Below, piece by piece: positions 21,854 to 33,998 of a stretch of 64,000 nt of DNA. The stretch lies in the NCBI GenBank assembly GCA_029953675.1, contig JAMWBK010000009.1, forward strand, positions 1,768,789 to 1,832,788, given 5' to 3'. Source of the DNA: Rhodosorus marinus (Eukaryota > Rhodophyta > Stylonematophyceae > Stylonematales > Stylonemataceae). The translations under genes were made by a program, and so were the position numbers. The stretch's first letter is position 1. Every line of letters begins with the position of its first letter. The notes under the pieces were generated by a model. That model did no database searches and was not told where the DNA came from. It worked only from the letters and a program-made list of their open reading frames with translations.

Positions 21854-23425
21854 ATTTGCTTCCGACTTGTTCTCACCTACTCCCCGCTCCCTCGGCGAGA
21901 AGTTGACGAACTGGTTTGCCTCTGCTCAGAAGTTTACGGGCTTGGGGATGGGCCGGATAGTGATATCAACGGCTTCCCCAAACCTTCCGTCTCTGAGAAG
22001 CGTACAATGGATCACCAAACTCATTAATCACGCGTTTCCTCCCCGTAGCCGCGCATGTACCACTCACTGTCTTAATCCCGCTCAGTTTGCAGATGGCGGT
22101 GAATGCAAAAATTGCTTGTAGTAGCATTTCGCACCCATTGCAAATACCAATATCGTCTAGCACAAGCCATTCCAGACCTCAATCTCGGTTACCAGGACGC
22201 CGAAGCGTTCCGACCCCTTAGAAAGCCAAGGTATTCGGCATATTGTTCAGTTTTTCTACGAGTATTTAAGAATACGAGCTTGAAGATGTGTGTTCTTCTT
22301 AACCCTACGTGACCTGCTGTGGAATTTGCAGTAGCTGATTAAGCCGATCGCTTTTTGATGGTTCAAGATTGACCAACGCCTGCGGCATTATGATTATTAC
22401 TCAAATTTAAGAAACTATAGCCGCAGGTGGATGGCGCTGGTGCGCTAACCATGTCTTGTCATTTTGGACGTTGAAGCGGAATCTATTTGTTAGTCGTCTT
22501 CGTACATAACCCTGCGCGCAATCTGTACGTGGTACCTTAAATGTAAATGCTCGGCTGGACGGAGCTCTTTATCTCGGCAACCGCCGATCTTACTCGGGGG
22601 CTACATAGTCCTCGGAAGTTGAGAACCTCGATTCGGAGGGGTGTTGCCAAAACTCTCACGGACTAGCGTGCATGAGCGATGACTTGTATATCAGTAGCCT
22701 ATTCAATTTGGGCTTGTGAGGAAAGAATTGATTGTTCCCGTCTGCTCTTCATCTATTGCACCTAAAAGCTTTCCCGAGGTTGAACTAAGAAGAATCGCTA
22801 CGAATTTCCAGCGCAACAACGAATGTGTGCGCAACAGGGCGTACAATGTAACGGAAACCTCAATCCTAGAATGGACTTCTGAATCTATGAGGGATCTGGA
22901 AGAATTCGGTACCCATCTTGATCTTCGCGGTTATATCAATTGCGTCACTGCATTAAAAGTGCCGACCACCGTGGCTACCCCAATACGGCCGGACTTTTCA
23001 ACGAACGATATACACAAGCACAGCAAATCCAGTACGATTCGCTTACGATCACGTAGATGGCATTTGCAGAATACCTTGTCCTCGGGCAAGAGAGGAACGT
23101 GGATGAGGAGCAAGACAGAGCCGGTACTGGTTCCGTTTTGCAACGGATCGTATTGTGCCTCCAAGCGTTAGTGGAGCTCTTTGCGGCGCCACCATGCAAA
23201 GGCTGCTTTATGGGATTCCTCTTCTATGCATCACGCAATGAACACTGTTTCTCAATTGGTCCTGAGCTTCGCTCGCGCACATTCAACCTTCGAGATCTTG
23301 TGTTAGGTAGTGCACTGACAAGAGGGCAGTTTTGTCCCAAATTATTATATTTTCCTAGCCCAAGCTTTGCGGGTGTACCGGGCTTTCGTCACAAAGTGTG
23401 TTTTTGGGACTTCTCCGTGCGGTTC
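21854..23425. other. Spacer between GDT1-like and GYF-domain genes
   Basis: Both flanking genes are on the minus strand. Plus-strand frames at 22716-23171 and 23057-23437 are open but show no family motif, and they overlap each other; I do not call them genes. The promoter of the GDT1-like gene should lie just above 21853. Confidence 0.4.
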
Positions 23426-26400
23426 CTAAGCTCGTGATGCCCTCCCCTTCTTTTTCTTTCCGGATGTCTGCCCTCCTACAATATTCCACGTATCCGCATC
23501 CGCTGGCCCGTTCGATGAATCGGCTTGCTCGAAATTTTTTCGTCTGACGAATTCGTCGGCAAAACCTGTGGCTTTCTCCGACGTGCCAAGGTACTCTACA
23601 ACATATTCCTATATCGAGTCACCGAAAATTGCAACGAAGGTTTGAGCACATGCTCACAGTCCTCTAAGGCGAATACTAGGTGACCAGATGAGTCATTGGG
23701 ATGCGTCAAAACTAATGTAAAAATTTGCATTACCTTTATCTCCCATGCTGAGCGCAGAGTCAGCAGAAACTCGGGAAGGGTGGTGTCCGAGCTTCCAGTG
23801 ATCTTTCGCATTTCTCCCTGGCACCATTTCGCGAAGTCCGGCGACATACTCGCTCCGAACGCATTCTGCTTCGCACTCATGCTCTGATGGGGTGGGTTCG
23901 TATTTGAAACTGAGGACATAGCCGAACCCGCTATTTGCCTTTCCGCAGGAGCTCGTGTAGCGGAAGCTGTGAGAAGCGTGCTTGCTTGCACATGAGCAGC
24001 TGATCCTTTTCGTCTTAGCGATGCCTCCGCCGCCTCCCAAAAGTTCTCTCCATCTTGATCAACAGAACCGGCCGGACCAGCAGGTCGACTTGCCTGGGCT
24101 GAAGCAGTCGACAGTACTGAGCCTGTTGATTTCATTTGTTTTTGGGTGGGTACCGGTCGATGGACAATTGAAGCAGCGGCTTGCTCAGGTGGTCTGTTAG
24201 CTCCCGCAACTTTTGCGGCCCAACCGCTCGTAGTAGAAATCTTTGGTTCAGACAGTGCAGTTGCAACCGTCCTCTTCTTCTCTTCTTCTTCAATCCTCAT
24301 TTGCTCTTTCAGAGACATCGAAGGAGCGGAGGGAGCAACCGAACCCCAAGCCCCCCCTCGTGAAGAGGATGGCGATGAATTAGGGTTTGGAGTTACCTGA
24401 GTAGTTTCTTTCTTCATCATTCGGGCGTTCTCTTCCTTCGCTTTCTGACGTGCCTCTTCCCTGAGAATGTCAACAAGTGACGTGCTCTTTGCTTGTTGAG
24501 CTGCGACTCCCCCCCAGGCTGGCCCGCCAGCGCCCGCCTTCGGGGCTTGCGCCTGTCGTAACTTCAATTGTTTCAAGTTTCGCTTCTTTTGCTCCTCCGC
24601 TCTTTTGGCCTCCTCCTCCTGGATGTCCTTCAACGATGGCAATGCATCCAATCCCTTTGTTGCCTTGTCCGATGCTGTCCAGGGTGCAGCTGCTGTACCT
24701 CGTGAAGATGGTTGCTTGCTATATTCCTCTTTCACTGTGATGCCGCCTACCGCATCTGCAGTGTTGCTCTCCCCTCGGTTTGTCCTTTCGTCAACCCCGC
24801 GACCACCAATCAGCTGCGGTTGCGCTTGAGTCTCGAGGGAAGCTTCGCTATGGGTCTCTAGGTTCTGACGCTGCTTCCTATTTTTGCCTCTTGATCCTGG
24901 AGCTTCCACGGTTTCCCATTGGGCCATTGTCTCATCCTGCACAGCACCAGTGGAGTCCTCATTCTCCTTGAGTGAATGAAAGTAAGGGCTGTCTTAGTCA
25001 ACGGACGGTTCACACCAACTCTTGCAGGAATTTAGAAGTTGACTACTTATTTCACGGCAGCGGGCCGCAAAGGAAGCAGTCTCCAAAGGCTGCCGGCTCC
25101 CAAAAAAGCCAGACTAGCAAATGCTATACTCGAGTTATCACTGTTGTGGTTCTACTTTGGCTTACCCGCTCGTCCGAGTTCAGGGCGGGGCTCTGCTTGG
25201 TGCTGGCGCCTGATCCCTTCCCGATTTTCGCGTTCCCGACGGTCTCAGCGCTCTGCTGAATGTCATCCGGGGTTGACCCTTTCAACTCTTTTTCTGCAGT
25301 GAAACTAACTCTCACGACGTCTACGAGAGAAAACGCGAGAAGCAAAATGTAAAACGGGTACGAAAGAGTGGTTTCCAAGTTTTCAGCGACGACAAAATGT
25401 AGCTCGTAAGCTGAAGAGGTGTTAGACGACGTGGAGCACTCAGCGCCCTCTGAACGCCCTCTCAACTCCAGAGAAGAAACTAAGCAAACAAAGTGATTGG
25501 CAGTGAGCCGAAGCAAGCGGTCGCTTACCTTGTTCCTGCTCATGAAATTTTATTTTTTGAGTTCGGTCTGCCTCCGTTCCAGCCGCAAGTCCATGGATAC
25601 CGACAGATCCCTCAAGCGACCTGGCAATGTGGGGCTTTTGTTCCCTTCTCAACTTGACCCCTGCCATGTCTCCTCTGCTGAAGTCCAAGCCCAGAGCACC
25701 CTCGTCATAATGGGGTTCTGGTTCCTTCAGTGAATTGGATCCTGTCCCAGACTGGTTGGCGGAGCTGAAATTAGTACCGACTTGTCTCTAGAGAGCAGGA
25801 TGAGACACACAGGGATATGGTGAGACGGCGGGAAGCGAAAGCGAATTGTTTCTGGGCTTCCGAAGAAAGTAGGACTACTGGAACAAACGTACTATTGTTT
25901 TTGGTGTAGCCTCCTTTCCAGAAACCAGAGATTGGTCGCTGGCTTCGCGAGGTGGACTTCGGTCCACTGTTTGATTCGAGTCGGTTGTGAGCACTTTATG
26001 CTCCAGCCACCACTGATCGGAGTTCATTTGCTTCGATTCCACCTGACATCCGAAAGAGGCTATTGCTGGATCAATTGCCATAAGCGATTCACCTTTCTGT
26101 GATACATTTCCGAAGGAAAGGAGTTGTGGGGAAATGTCAAGCACGTGGTTCAGGGTTCCCCGTGGCTTTTCAATTCTTTTCTTCTCGAGCGTTGCGTTAC
26201 CTGCTCGGTTGATTTTGACTCACGAGTTACCGAGTTCGCCAACAAGTCCAGAATGGATGGAACATTCGCCTCTCCGTCGACTTTGGCGCTCCTGTATTCT
26301 ACTGGAGGCTTGCCAGTGGGGACGACTTCGAGGCCTTGAACAGGAAGGATTTTATCCCCTGGTTCTTGTATAGCCGTTTTCCCACCAGCCACGGAAGAAA

Positions 26401-28331
26401 CGTCGTGGTCGAGGTCATGTGAAAGCTGCCCGCGCATGACGTTAGCGAAGCGGCTAGTCGTCGGGAGGCTAGAACTGTAGCCTGTCAGCGCGAATCGATA
26501 GCAGAGTAACAAGTCAAATATGATTCAAGAACAAACGACGAGAAGTCGCTGGAAGCACTAATCATTAAGTTGCGCTGGGATGCGAGGCCCTAGTAGAGCA
26601 CAAATGGTTGCTGATTCAACTTCACCTCCTGATCTCTGAGCAATGGTTGGTCTGACTCGCTCAGCAGTCTGCTCGTCCTCTTCAGGCGAGTCTGAAGGTT
26701 TCTGACTGTCTCCACCGCGCTCGCTCGAGTCCAGAACCATACCAGAAAACTCTTGGTGAAGGATCTCGCTCCGATCAGCACCATCGTCACCGTCATCGTG
26801 AAATTTCGGTCCCACCTGATCCAGCTTGAAAAACTCGCCAGATGAATCTCCTTTGGCTTCAGAAAAGCTGAGCGAGTCCCCAGTATCACCCTGCATGAAA
26901 TAGAAAATTCCATTCTCAATAAACAGTTGCGTGACTAAATAGGAAGCAATACCCTCCGGGCAAACGTGAAAGTGCGATTGAACACGCCGATGAGTCTCTG
27001 TCAAATACGCATGGAAATCTGTGGATTATCCTCGCGACAAGAGTCACAATTCATGCACACGGTCCTTGGCAAGAAACGAAAACAGTCCACAGGTTCTCAG
27101 ACATAGCGCACCGCAGCAGATGGATCGGCGACCGCGAAGTCGTCTTCCACTTTCGTAAATCCAGGAGGAGCGTTTTCTTCTCCTTTGAGCCCGAACACAG
27201 TAACCAGAGGACGGAATTCCGTCTCTTCAAGGGCGCGGACGGGTAGATCCTCGCTGTAGTACCCGGCCTTCAGCCACTCCATCAGCTGGCTTGCTGAGAA
27301 CGGCCCTGTGTGGATGAGGGGAGCTATTGTCAGTAACATGTAATGTGATTCTATTCATGTCTCCTATTCGGCCCAGAATCTGCAACGTACCTTGGACAAT
27401 CATTTGAGGGTCTCGATATTGCCATATCTTCTGCTGATCATCAAGATCCTTGCTCTTCTCCCTTTCCCTATCCTTTTCAGCGGACTGCTTTGTGAACGCC
27501 GACAGATCTCTTCGGTTCGTCGGCATTAGAGGAGGCAAGCTCGGAGACGGGGTTGCTGGGGGGGAAGTAGGAACTACTGCACAGGAAGACGTAGCAACTG
27601 TCTTGAGCAAGTGCTCAAAGCGCATGGGGTTGTTCATCGTTGCTTTTCACTAAACCGTCCGAATCCTACCTTTTGAGCTTCCCCTCCAGTTGATATTGGA
27701 ATCGGCCGATGATCGCATTCCCCTACTCCAATACGGGGAGGACTTTTCCCCTATTTCACATCAAAACGGGATACAAAAGGTAGAACCTTCTTCTGAGCGT
27801 CCAACCGCAGGAGAGCAACTTTTCACATCGTCTGCACAAACAATTGTTGCCGACTAGATTACCAATACTTTGAGAAGTACCCGATCCAGTACTCTTCCTA
27901 TTCTGCAGTCCCCCGTGTACAGTCGGCGATCCTCCTTGTCCGAACACGGATAATCCCCGTCTTTGGTTAGCTGCTGGGCTGTTTATAACATGCTCGCCTT
28001 GATTTGGTTTGTCAAACGGTGTCAATCGCAGCTTCTCCACGCGCGGAGTAGCATGCTGCTCTTGTTCACCATCGCCCCTCAGATTCATAGGCACGAGAGG
28101 GTCCTTCAATGTTACGCCCGGGTGTTCTTGCATACCACGGGGTACCACGGGGTACGAGCGGTAGACAGAAAGAATCTCGGCTTTCGAAAATCGCAGCTTG
28201 ACCTTCCTGTTGTGAGCCTCAACCTGCGGTGTCTCGTCCACAGCTACAGCGCTGCCGGATAGACCAGTTTTCCTAGTCAGGGGCATCCAGCCAGGCCCCA
28301 ATTTTACTCCGTCCATATTTTTCGACATCAT
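23426..28331 (-). CDS. GYF-domain protein, GIGYF/PERQ-like
   Basis: GYF domains bind Pro-rich peptides; GIGYF proteins act in translational repression and mRNA turnover. Ten minus-strand exons: 28331-27863, 27642-27391, 27305-27112, 26890-26626, 26481-26201, 26096-25893, 25724-25529, 25293-25142, 24966-23734, 23608-23426; 1142 residues. The N-terminus (MDGVKLGPGWMPLTRK, then RFSKAEILSVYRSYP) resembles the start of plant GYF proteins. The GYF domain (IWQYRDPQMIVQ/GPFSASQLMEWLKAGYY, from residue 230) is split by an intron in its most conserved Gly codon. A Glu/Lys-rich coiled segment (SLKDIQEEEAKRAEEQKKR) and Ser/Ala linkers follow. The end (FAKWCQGEMRKITG...EFLLTLRSAWEIK/EYVVEYLG) matches the GIGYF C-terminal helical region. 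Middle exons (26.9-25.1 kb) are assigned by composition, splice sites and phase, so their borders are less certain; the exon 8 donor could be 12 nt further on. Confidence 0.82.
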
Positions 28332-28560
28332 AGACGCACAGTCCCTGTTCAGAAAAGCCAAGAGCGGACGCCGCTATCCACGAGCTAAAACGCAACGCTC
28401 TAGATTTAAGTCTTCTCCTAGAAACGAAGAAGGATATCTCCTGTTGCAAAAACCTTTGACCTTCGAGGAACGTAACCCCGTTCCTAGCAAAAGCTGCAAA
28501 GCTCAGTACCCTCCCTCTTGGCGGATTTCGGACAAACAATTTTATGCTTGAGGTCGCTTC

Positions 28561-28749
28561 TCAAGCTTGGCACTCACAACACGTGGCTTTAAGGCGGAGG
28601 TCCTCTTTCGTCGTGCTTTCTTCTATTCGCTCGTCAATTTCCCCGGAAACCTGGTCTCCTTGCACCCCAACCCTTATGGTGAAAGCTGGTGCCTCCGTAA
28701 AACGGCTTCCAGATCTCTTTCCAAAGTCCCTAAACAACCGCTTCAGCAT
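28561..28749 (-). other. Possible first exon of an unidentified gene
   Basis: An ATG at 28749 on the minus strand opens a frame (MLKRLFRDFGKRSGSRFTEA..., then GDQVSGEIDERIEES) that looks protein-like and runs into a consensus donor GTGAGT near 28577. No matching downstream exon could be assigned, and it sits about 230 bp upstream of the GYF gene. It may be an alternative first exon of that gene or a decayed gene. Confidence 0.25.
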
Positions 28750-29297
28750 GGCGGTGGTCTAGACGAACCTTTTGTTTTTAAATAAATTTACGATGTGAAA
28801 GTGGGGATTCGGATTTCCAGTGCATGGCACAAATGGCATCTTGAGGTGGGAGCACTGGTTTGGTTGAGGGGTTCTCCGCTCGGGAGTAGAAATGTTAGAA
28901 TTCATTGAATAGACTTCGTAAGCACAAATTTCTGCTAGAAAGTATCTGGTAGTCTCGGTTTCCACCGCCACGACGCGTGAGATTAACTCCAGCGACGGAA
29001 TTTGTGTTGGAACGCACTAACGGGGTCTGCCAGCAGCGTTGGCTTGTACAAGTGATGCGGGAGCATCATGGCCATGCTCGAGTTGAAACCAGAGGAAAAT
29101 CGGAGCACGAAAAATGACAAATTCAAATCCGTTTCGATCATGTTCTTTTACCATCTCTGTTCCTTGTTCGCTTGTGCAGACGGTAATGGCAGTACTTCCC
29201 TTTCCCACAGCCTTGTTTCACCGCTCGCTCGCAAGCCATCCGATCAAAGCTCTGTGAGCAAACGCTGAGATCGTCTGTTGGACGAAAGACGAGCTTA
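28750..29297. other. Spacer downstream of dienelactone hydrolase gene
   Basis: No gene-like frame, repeat or regulatory motif recognised. Confidence 0.4.
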
Positions 29298-30089
29298 TCA
29301 TAGCGTTTCTTTGAGAAAATCGAGGCTCAGCTGGACGGCTTTCTTTACGCCTGCTTCCACTTCTGGCTTGGTGGCGTCGCCACGGTTAACCCACCCATGC
29401 TGCATGTCGTCAAAGTTGACTACTTTGCATTTGTCCGCAATTTCTGGTTTCGCTTTCAAAGCTGTGATTATTGAACCGCCCTCTCGCACCCAGTCCTTGT
29501 CGTTACCGGCGGAACAGAACAACTGGGGAATTGCAACCTTTTCCGCCAAGTCGAGCGCCTCCGAATGCCCGTTGAATACCATATGGTGAAGCTGATAGCT
29601 TGGGTGACAGCTGATGGCGGCTTGGAAAATCGCGGTTATCTCTGGGTCTCCGCTTGCCTCAAATACGAGGTATGCACCCCAACAGAAGCCCATCATACCA
29701 GCTTTCACAACTCCTTTGTCCAGCAGCAGGGGAACAACGCCCTGTAGTAAGTGGGAACGAAACGAACCGTGAAATCCATAGGTTTTGCACCACCAAGCAA
29801 GCTCGTCGGGCATCTTGTGGTTCTCCATGGTATCCCCGCCAGCAAGAGACGGCATCACCACAAAATAGCCTGCGTCGGCCATCTGATCTGCTATTCCTCG
29901 ACATCTTCCACCAAGATAATGGTAGATGTCTTGAACGATAACTAGACCCTTCTCCGTGGTGGATCCATCCAAAGGTCCGACAACATAAGCGTCTGCCCCG
30001 TTGGCCATCTTGACAATCACCCCGCGGAAGCCGGACTCGTTCGACTTCAAGGCGGGCCATGACCCAGATGGGCAGCATCCTTCCGCCAT
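29298..30089 (-). CDS. Dienelactone hydrolase family protein
   Basis: An alpha/beta hydrolase of the DLH family; such enzymes open lactone or ester bonds, though the substrate of the many eukaryotic members is unknown. A single exon encodes 263 residues, the normal length. The expected nucleophile is Cys136 in GFCWGAYL (the G-x-C-x-G elbow that marks DLH rather than Ser hydrolases); the acid is Asp197 or Asp199 in AGNDKDW, and His231 lies in MQHGWVNRGD. The oxyanion region follows IVQDIYHYLGG. No signal or transit peptide is evident (MAEGCCPSGSWP), so a cytosolic location is likely. It is the only intronless housekeeping-type gene in the left part of the window, which may reflect recent acquisition or retroposition, but nothing else supports this. 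Confidence 0.92.
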   Translation of the reverse strand: MAEGCCPSGSWPALKSNESGFRGVIVKMANGADAYVVGPLDGSTTEKGLVIVQDIYHYLGGRCRGIADQMADAGYFVVMPSLAGGDTMENHKMPDELAWWCKTYGFHGSFRSHLLQGVVPLLLDKGVVKAGMMGFCWGAYLVFEASGDPEITAIFQAAISCHPSYQLHHMVFNGHSEALDLAEKVAIPQLFCSAGNDKDWVREGGSIITALKAKPEIADKCKVVNFDDMQHGWVNRGDATKPEVEAGVKKAVQLSLDFLKETL

Positions 30090-30958
30090 TGCTGTGGAAT
30101 CTCAAACTGCTTTATTCTCAAAATTTGATATCGAGCTCCCTCTTAACCCCAGGCTGCAGGTCCTTCACTTGCACAGGCAGATTGGTTGCTCTAAGCAGGG
30201 TTGGGTTGCAGTTTTGTGCTTGATTTTTTTGTATTGCCCACCAAAGAGCGAGAAAATGATGAAAACGTTTTTTTTAATATTCCCCAGGAAAAAGTGAGAA
30301 AACGATTAAAAAGGGGTAGTTTCGGCATGTTTGATATTTTGAGAATATAAATGGGGAGTACATGCGATTCCAAGAGTGCCGTGAGAGATTTGGCGGCTGG
30401 GAATCTGTTGTCAAGGGTGTTCCTAGGGAGCCGGAATACGCCCCTAATTTGTTCCTTGCCCTACGTTGGCCAATTAGCTGATCGACAGTGCCTGAGCGAA
30501 CGAGACCCCCGCGCGCTCCAATCGCTCGTTTTTCGCGAGAACAAGGAAGATTTTGAGGGCTTCGTGCTCCTCAACACGAGAGCTCGATACGCCGGCCAGA
30601 GCAACGCCAATCATGCGTGTAGTAGTGAACCCCTTGCCGGATTGCAAAAGAACTCGCTGCTTGCAACTCGATTATTTTGACCATCACGTTCACATCATCG
30701 CACACCGGACTAGCCTGCAACTGGTCCGTGACGCAGTGCACGCAGGCGCATTCCATCCCACTCCCGGCACCCTCCCTCCCGACGAACGAATCCACGCGGT
30801 CAAGCTCTCTGCGACCACTTGAGTATGCGGATGAAATTCCGCCATCGGCCCGAGGACCCCCCCCCGGGCAGCACTGATCCATGAACGCTTTACGAAAGGA
30901 CTCCCTAGTAGAGCCCGTCAAGAGTGAAGAAGGAAGCTTTCTATTCGTTAAAAAGCCC
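30090..30958. other. Spacer at the border of the mobile-element region
   Basis: Contains the presumed promoter of the hydrolase gene and frames in both directions (for example 30921-30571, minus) that I could not link to any family. Retroelement sequence starts at about 30959. Confidence 0.35.
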
Positions 30959-31384
30959 CTAACGGGCTGTGTGGCTACGGTCTATTAGAGGGAGGACCTC
31001 ATAGTTCACTTCGCCAATTCGCCGCGCCTGGGTAGCCAGTAGTGCATTCCCCTTCCATAGGGATCGATTGAGCGTCGCCCGTGCTTCAGTGATTTGTGTG
31101 GATGCATGCTGCAAGTGCATAGTCACCCCTTTCAAGAATTCATCAGCTTGCTTCCCCATCCTCCCGAACGTGTCCCCGTGGAACGGCAAGAAGATGTCGT
31201 CGTTGCGACCTTCGATCGCGTCCCGGTATTTCCACTCTTTGAACTACTCTGCCTTGTGAACGTACCCTGTCTCGAAGGACGCATTATGTAGGTAGGTCTT
31301 TTGAAGCGAAGAGGTCACTTTCTCGTCGATCACGTACAGTTTCCCAGTCCGAGGGTGTCGAGCTAGAGTGTCTGGCCCGGGTAA
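30959..31384 (-). mobile_element. Family 1 retroelement, endonuclease fragment
   Basis: A 5'-truncated, degraded copy on the minus strand. It encodes the restriction-like endonuclease core PGPDTLARHPRTGKLYVID (31385-31320), whose first residues sit at the border with the next copy. Further on comes FGRMGKQADEFLKG (about 31170-31130), corresponding to FGRMGQASLEF in the better copy at 43.0 kb, and then a terminal LW-x-GNA motif. A frameshift separates the two parts. Its 5' end directly abuts the 3' end of the next copy. Confidence 0.75.
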
Positions 31385-33115
31385 CCCCGTAGCCTTTATT
31401 CGGCAGCTAACTACTGCAGCGCAACATATCTCACTCAAGGCGCTCCAAACATAACCCAAAACCCCTGTCCAGCGATCTCATCTAAAAGCTCAAGTCTATC
31501 TTAAGGAAATGCCGGGAGATCATCGCAATCTTTCCCTATCGCATGCATGACAGGCTGAGCATTAAGTTGCAACAGAATTCGGTTCAACTGCGCTCTCACA
31601 GTGTATAGGTGTTCTTCTCGATCACGAAGGCGCGTAGTCGCTGCCTGAAGGAATTCCACCCCGCCTTACCCAGCCTTTCGTACGTCTCTAGCACGAAAGG
31701 GACCAAGATCACATCTCGTGAATCAGCCGCCAACACGTCAGCATAGTGCTGCCTCTTATCCCGTTCTGCTTTTCCAGCAGCAAACCCATTGTTCTAACTA
31801 GTCTGTCGTAATAGCCGCCTCTGCAGCGGTGATGTGACCATCACATCAACAGCATACACTCGATCACTAGTCGGGTGCCGTCCAACTATACCCTGTCGAA
31901 TCCCAGAACGCCCCAAAAAACCCTGATGCTCCACACCCATCTCCGTGAATGACCACAGGTTCAGCCATCTGCTCAGTTCTTCCTTCAGCTCATCATGTCG
32001 TTTAGTGCTCATCCTAGACGACGTCCAGCAGTGGTGCAGCCGCTGGATTCCACGAACGTCGTGTGGTTGCCCGCATACAGTACAGGGAAACGCCCAGCCA
32101 AGCGCAGGTAAAAGGCAGCCCCGAGAGCCTTCGAATGCTCCACATGATTTCTGAGGGCTTTAGCTTCCTCGGGCCAGTTGTGGGGAAGTCTCGCAACCAC
32201 ACCCCGCTCCCAGATCCGGCTGCCGACCGGATTCGTGCTCGATCAATGTCTCCTCGCGTCAGATCTCCCGCTAGTTCCTCAAAATTACGTCGGTGACTCT
32301 CCTTTGGGAATTTTTGTGGTATGGTACCGACTACCTCGAGGAGCTTCAGGCTCTTCTGCTGTTCTTGTAGCGGAGTCCTCAAGCCTCTGCCACTCGGCGA
32401 GCTTTCGGTTTCAAAAGCTCCGTTGGCGACAGACGACGTTGAACGGCCTGGCTAGCCGCCACTGGTTGTAGGTGCAAATCGTTTATAGTGTGTTGCAGGG
32501 TGAGATGACTGATTCTTTCTCCTTGGGAGGCCAGTAGACAGTCGTCAAGAAGGCGACCGAGGGAAGGTGAGCATGGCACGTTCTCACTGATCGAGAGTAT
32601 CCAACCAGCACGAAAGGCTATGGGTTGCACGCGAGACCTTGTCGCGACTCCCAGTCCTCCCCAGCTGCACGGTAGCCGAATCAACCGCTTCACCGTGTCC
32701 GCCTCAGCCTCCGTCAACCCCTGCTGTAGGCGAAGCCATGTCATCGTGCACAGATGCAATCGTGAGTTCCGGGAACTTGGCCCTTAAACAACGCGGGAAA
32801 GGAGAAAGTGCGAGCGGTTGTAATACAGGCCCGAGTGGATCGCCCTTTTGCACTCCAGTGAGCGCAGGCAAGTGCAGGCGATCCTTGGTGCCTGCACTTA
32901 CCGCAATGTTGCAATCCTAACTGGAGAGGACTGTCATCAGGTGCCGTTCCATGGGTGAATTGGAATATCGGGTGTAGCCCTGGAAAGAGGACTGCCGTAA
33001 TTTTCTCCGAGATGCGCCGGTCAATACGATTGAAGGCGTTGGCCAAGTTAAGTTTGAGTGGCACGTGTGAGGGTTGATAGAAGAGATGTGCTTGTACTGC
33101 GCGTAACGCCTGCAA
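31385..33115 (-). mobile_element. Family 1 retroelement, 5'-truncated reverse transcriptase copy
   Basis: Minus-strand copy covering palm, thumb, knuckle and endonuclease, broken into several frames. Motif A reads LKLNLANAFNRIDRR at about 33060-33015, with Asn where the catalytic Asp stands in other copies. The equivalents of motif B (GVQKGDPLGP) and motif C (SVHDD) are still recognisable near 32850-32750 in another frame. The thumb (LPCSWGGLGVATRSRVQPIAF), the segment RARIRSAAGSGSGVWLRD and the endonuclease (GRHPTSDRVYAVDVMVTSP) follow. Its 3' end at 31385-31420 is the subfamily tail AGCTGCCGAATAAAGGCTAC. Confidence 0.8.
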
Positions 33116-33184
33116 GCCAATTCTGAGAGAGATGCCAGGCTGTGTTCAGATCCCAAAGAGTCCTTCAACGTCTCCGAGACACCT

Positions 33185-33229
33185 CGTAACAGCCACCTGG
33201 CAACGATTAGTTGCCAAGTGGCTGTTACG
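33185..33229. repeat. 20-bp hairpin
   Basis: 33185-33204 and 33210-33229 are reverse complements with one mismatch, separated by the loop GATTA. It lies just 5' of the retroelement fragment. Confidence 0.85.
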
Positions 33230-33998
33230 CAGTGCTTCACGAATCCCGATCAGCCTTACTCAAATAGGTCCTGGTGCCTCGTTTTCCTGGTGCCTCACTG
33301 CCGACTTCCAGGTTTCCTTGTGGCTTCACAAAGGGGATAAGTCTGTTGCTTCGGAGCCCTAGTCGCAGCATAGGAGAAAAACTGATGGATTGCTTGTTAG
33401 GCTACGTAGAAACCGCACCAGCACAGGTTTCGTCCGTGGTAGTTTCGCCTGTAGATATTCGGCTGTATTCGGCTAGGAGGCCACTAGGTCCGGGGCAGGT
33501 GTAGCAAGGCATTCGCGAGATCACAGACAAGAAAGATTCGTCGCTTCTCCCCCTGTTTCCATACTCAGGGAGGACTTGCTCGCGCTTCCTCGAGAATGCG
33601 CTGGAGTTCTGACACTATGTCAAGATGTGTGGGTGTGCCTACTGCTTCCAGGAACAGCTCTTCGAGCGCGGTCCAAGTATTAGCGGTCTGCGGTGCTATG
33701 CCGGTGGTGGCTTGCAGGTAGAGGCGGTCTTTCCGCCGAAGTGACCTTCCTGATGTTTGGGGCTAACATAGTCCCAGAGGGGGATGGTTAGGTATTATAT
33801 CTGTGCGAGTTTCTTGTACCCCGCTCTGCGGTCTTCTAAGCCTATCGTGTTTTGCTCATGAAAGTTTTTACTTGTTTTCAACTATTGCAAAAGCAAGAGG
33901 AAGACATTGGGAGTCAATCGCCATCCGCAGATTCCGTAATCCAGTTGTCAAAAAATGGAAGCTGCGGTTTTGGTTTTGGAACAGTCATATGCTAACAG
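33230..33998. other. Spacer downstream of the Asp-His-repeat gene
   Basis: No recognisable gene. Short plus-strand frames (33274-33504, 33803-34162) show no motif; the second partly overlaps the following gene in antisense. Confidence 0.35.

Noticed and set aside
22716-23437. Two overlapping plus-strand genes
   Set aside because: They overlap each other in different frames, match no family, and one runs into the 3' end of the GYF gene; no splice pattern supports them.
25294-25528. Coding continuation of the GYF gene through this stretch
   Set aside because: The frame is open, but it starts after a consensus GTAAGC donor, contains an intron-like hydrophobic reading, and ends at a strong TTTCACTGCAG acceptor in the same phase. 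It was treated as an intron.
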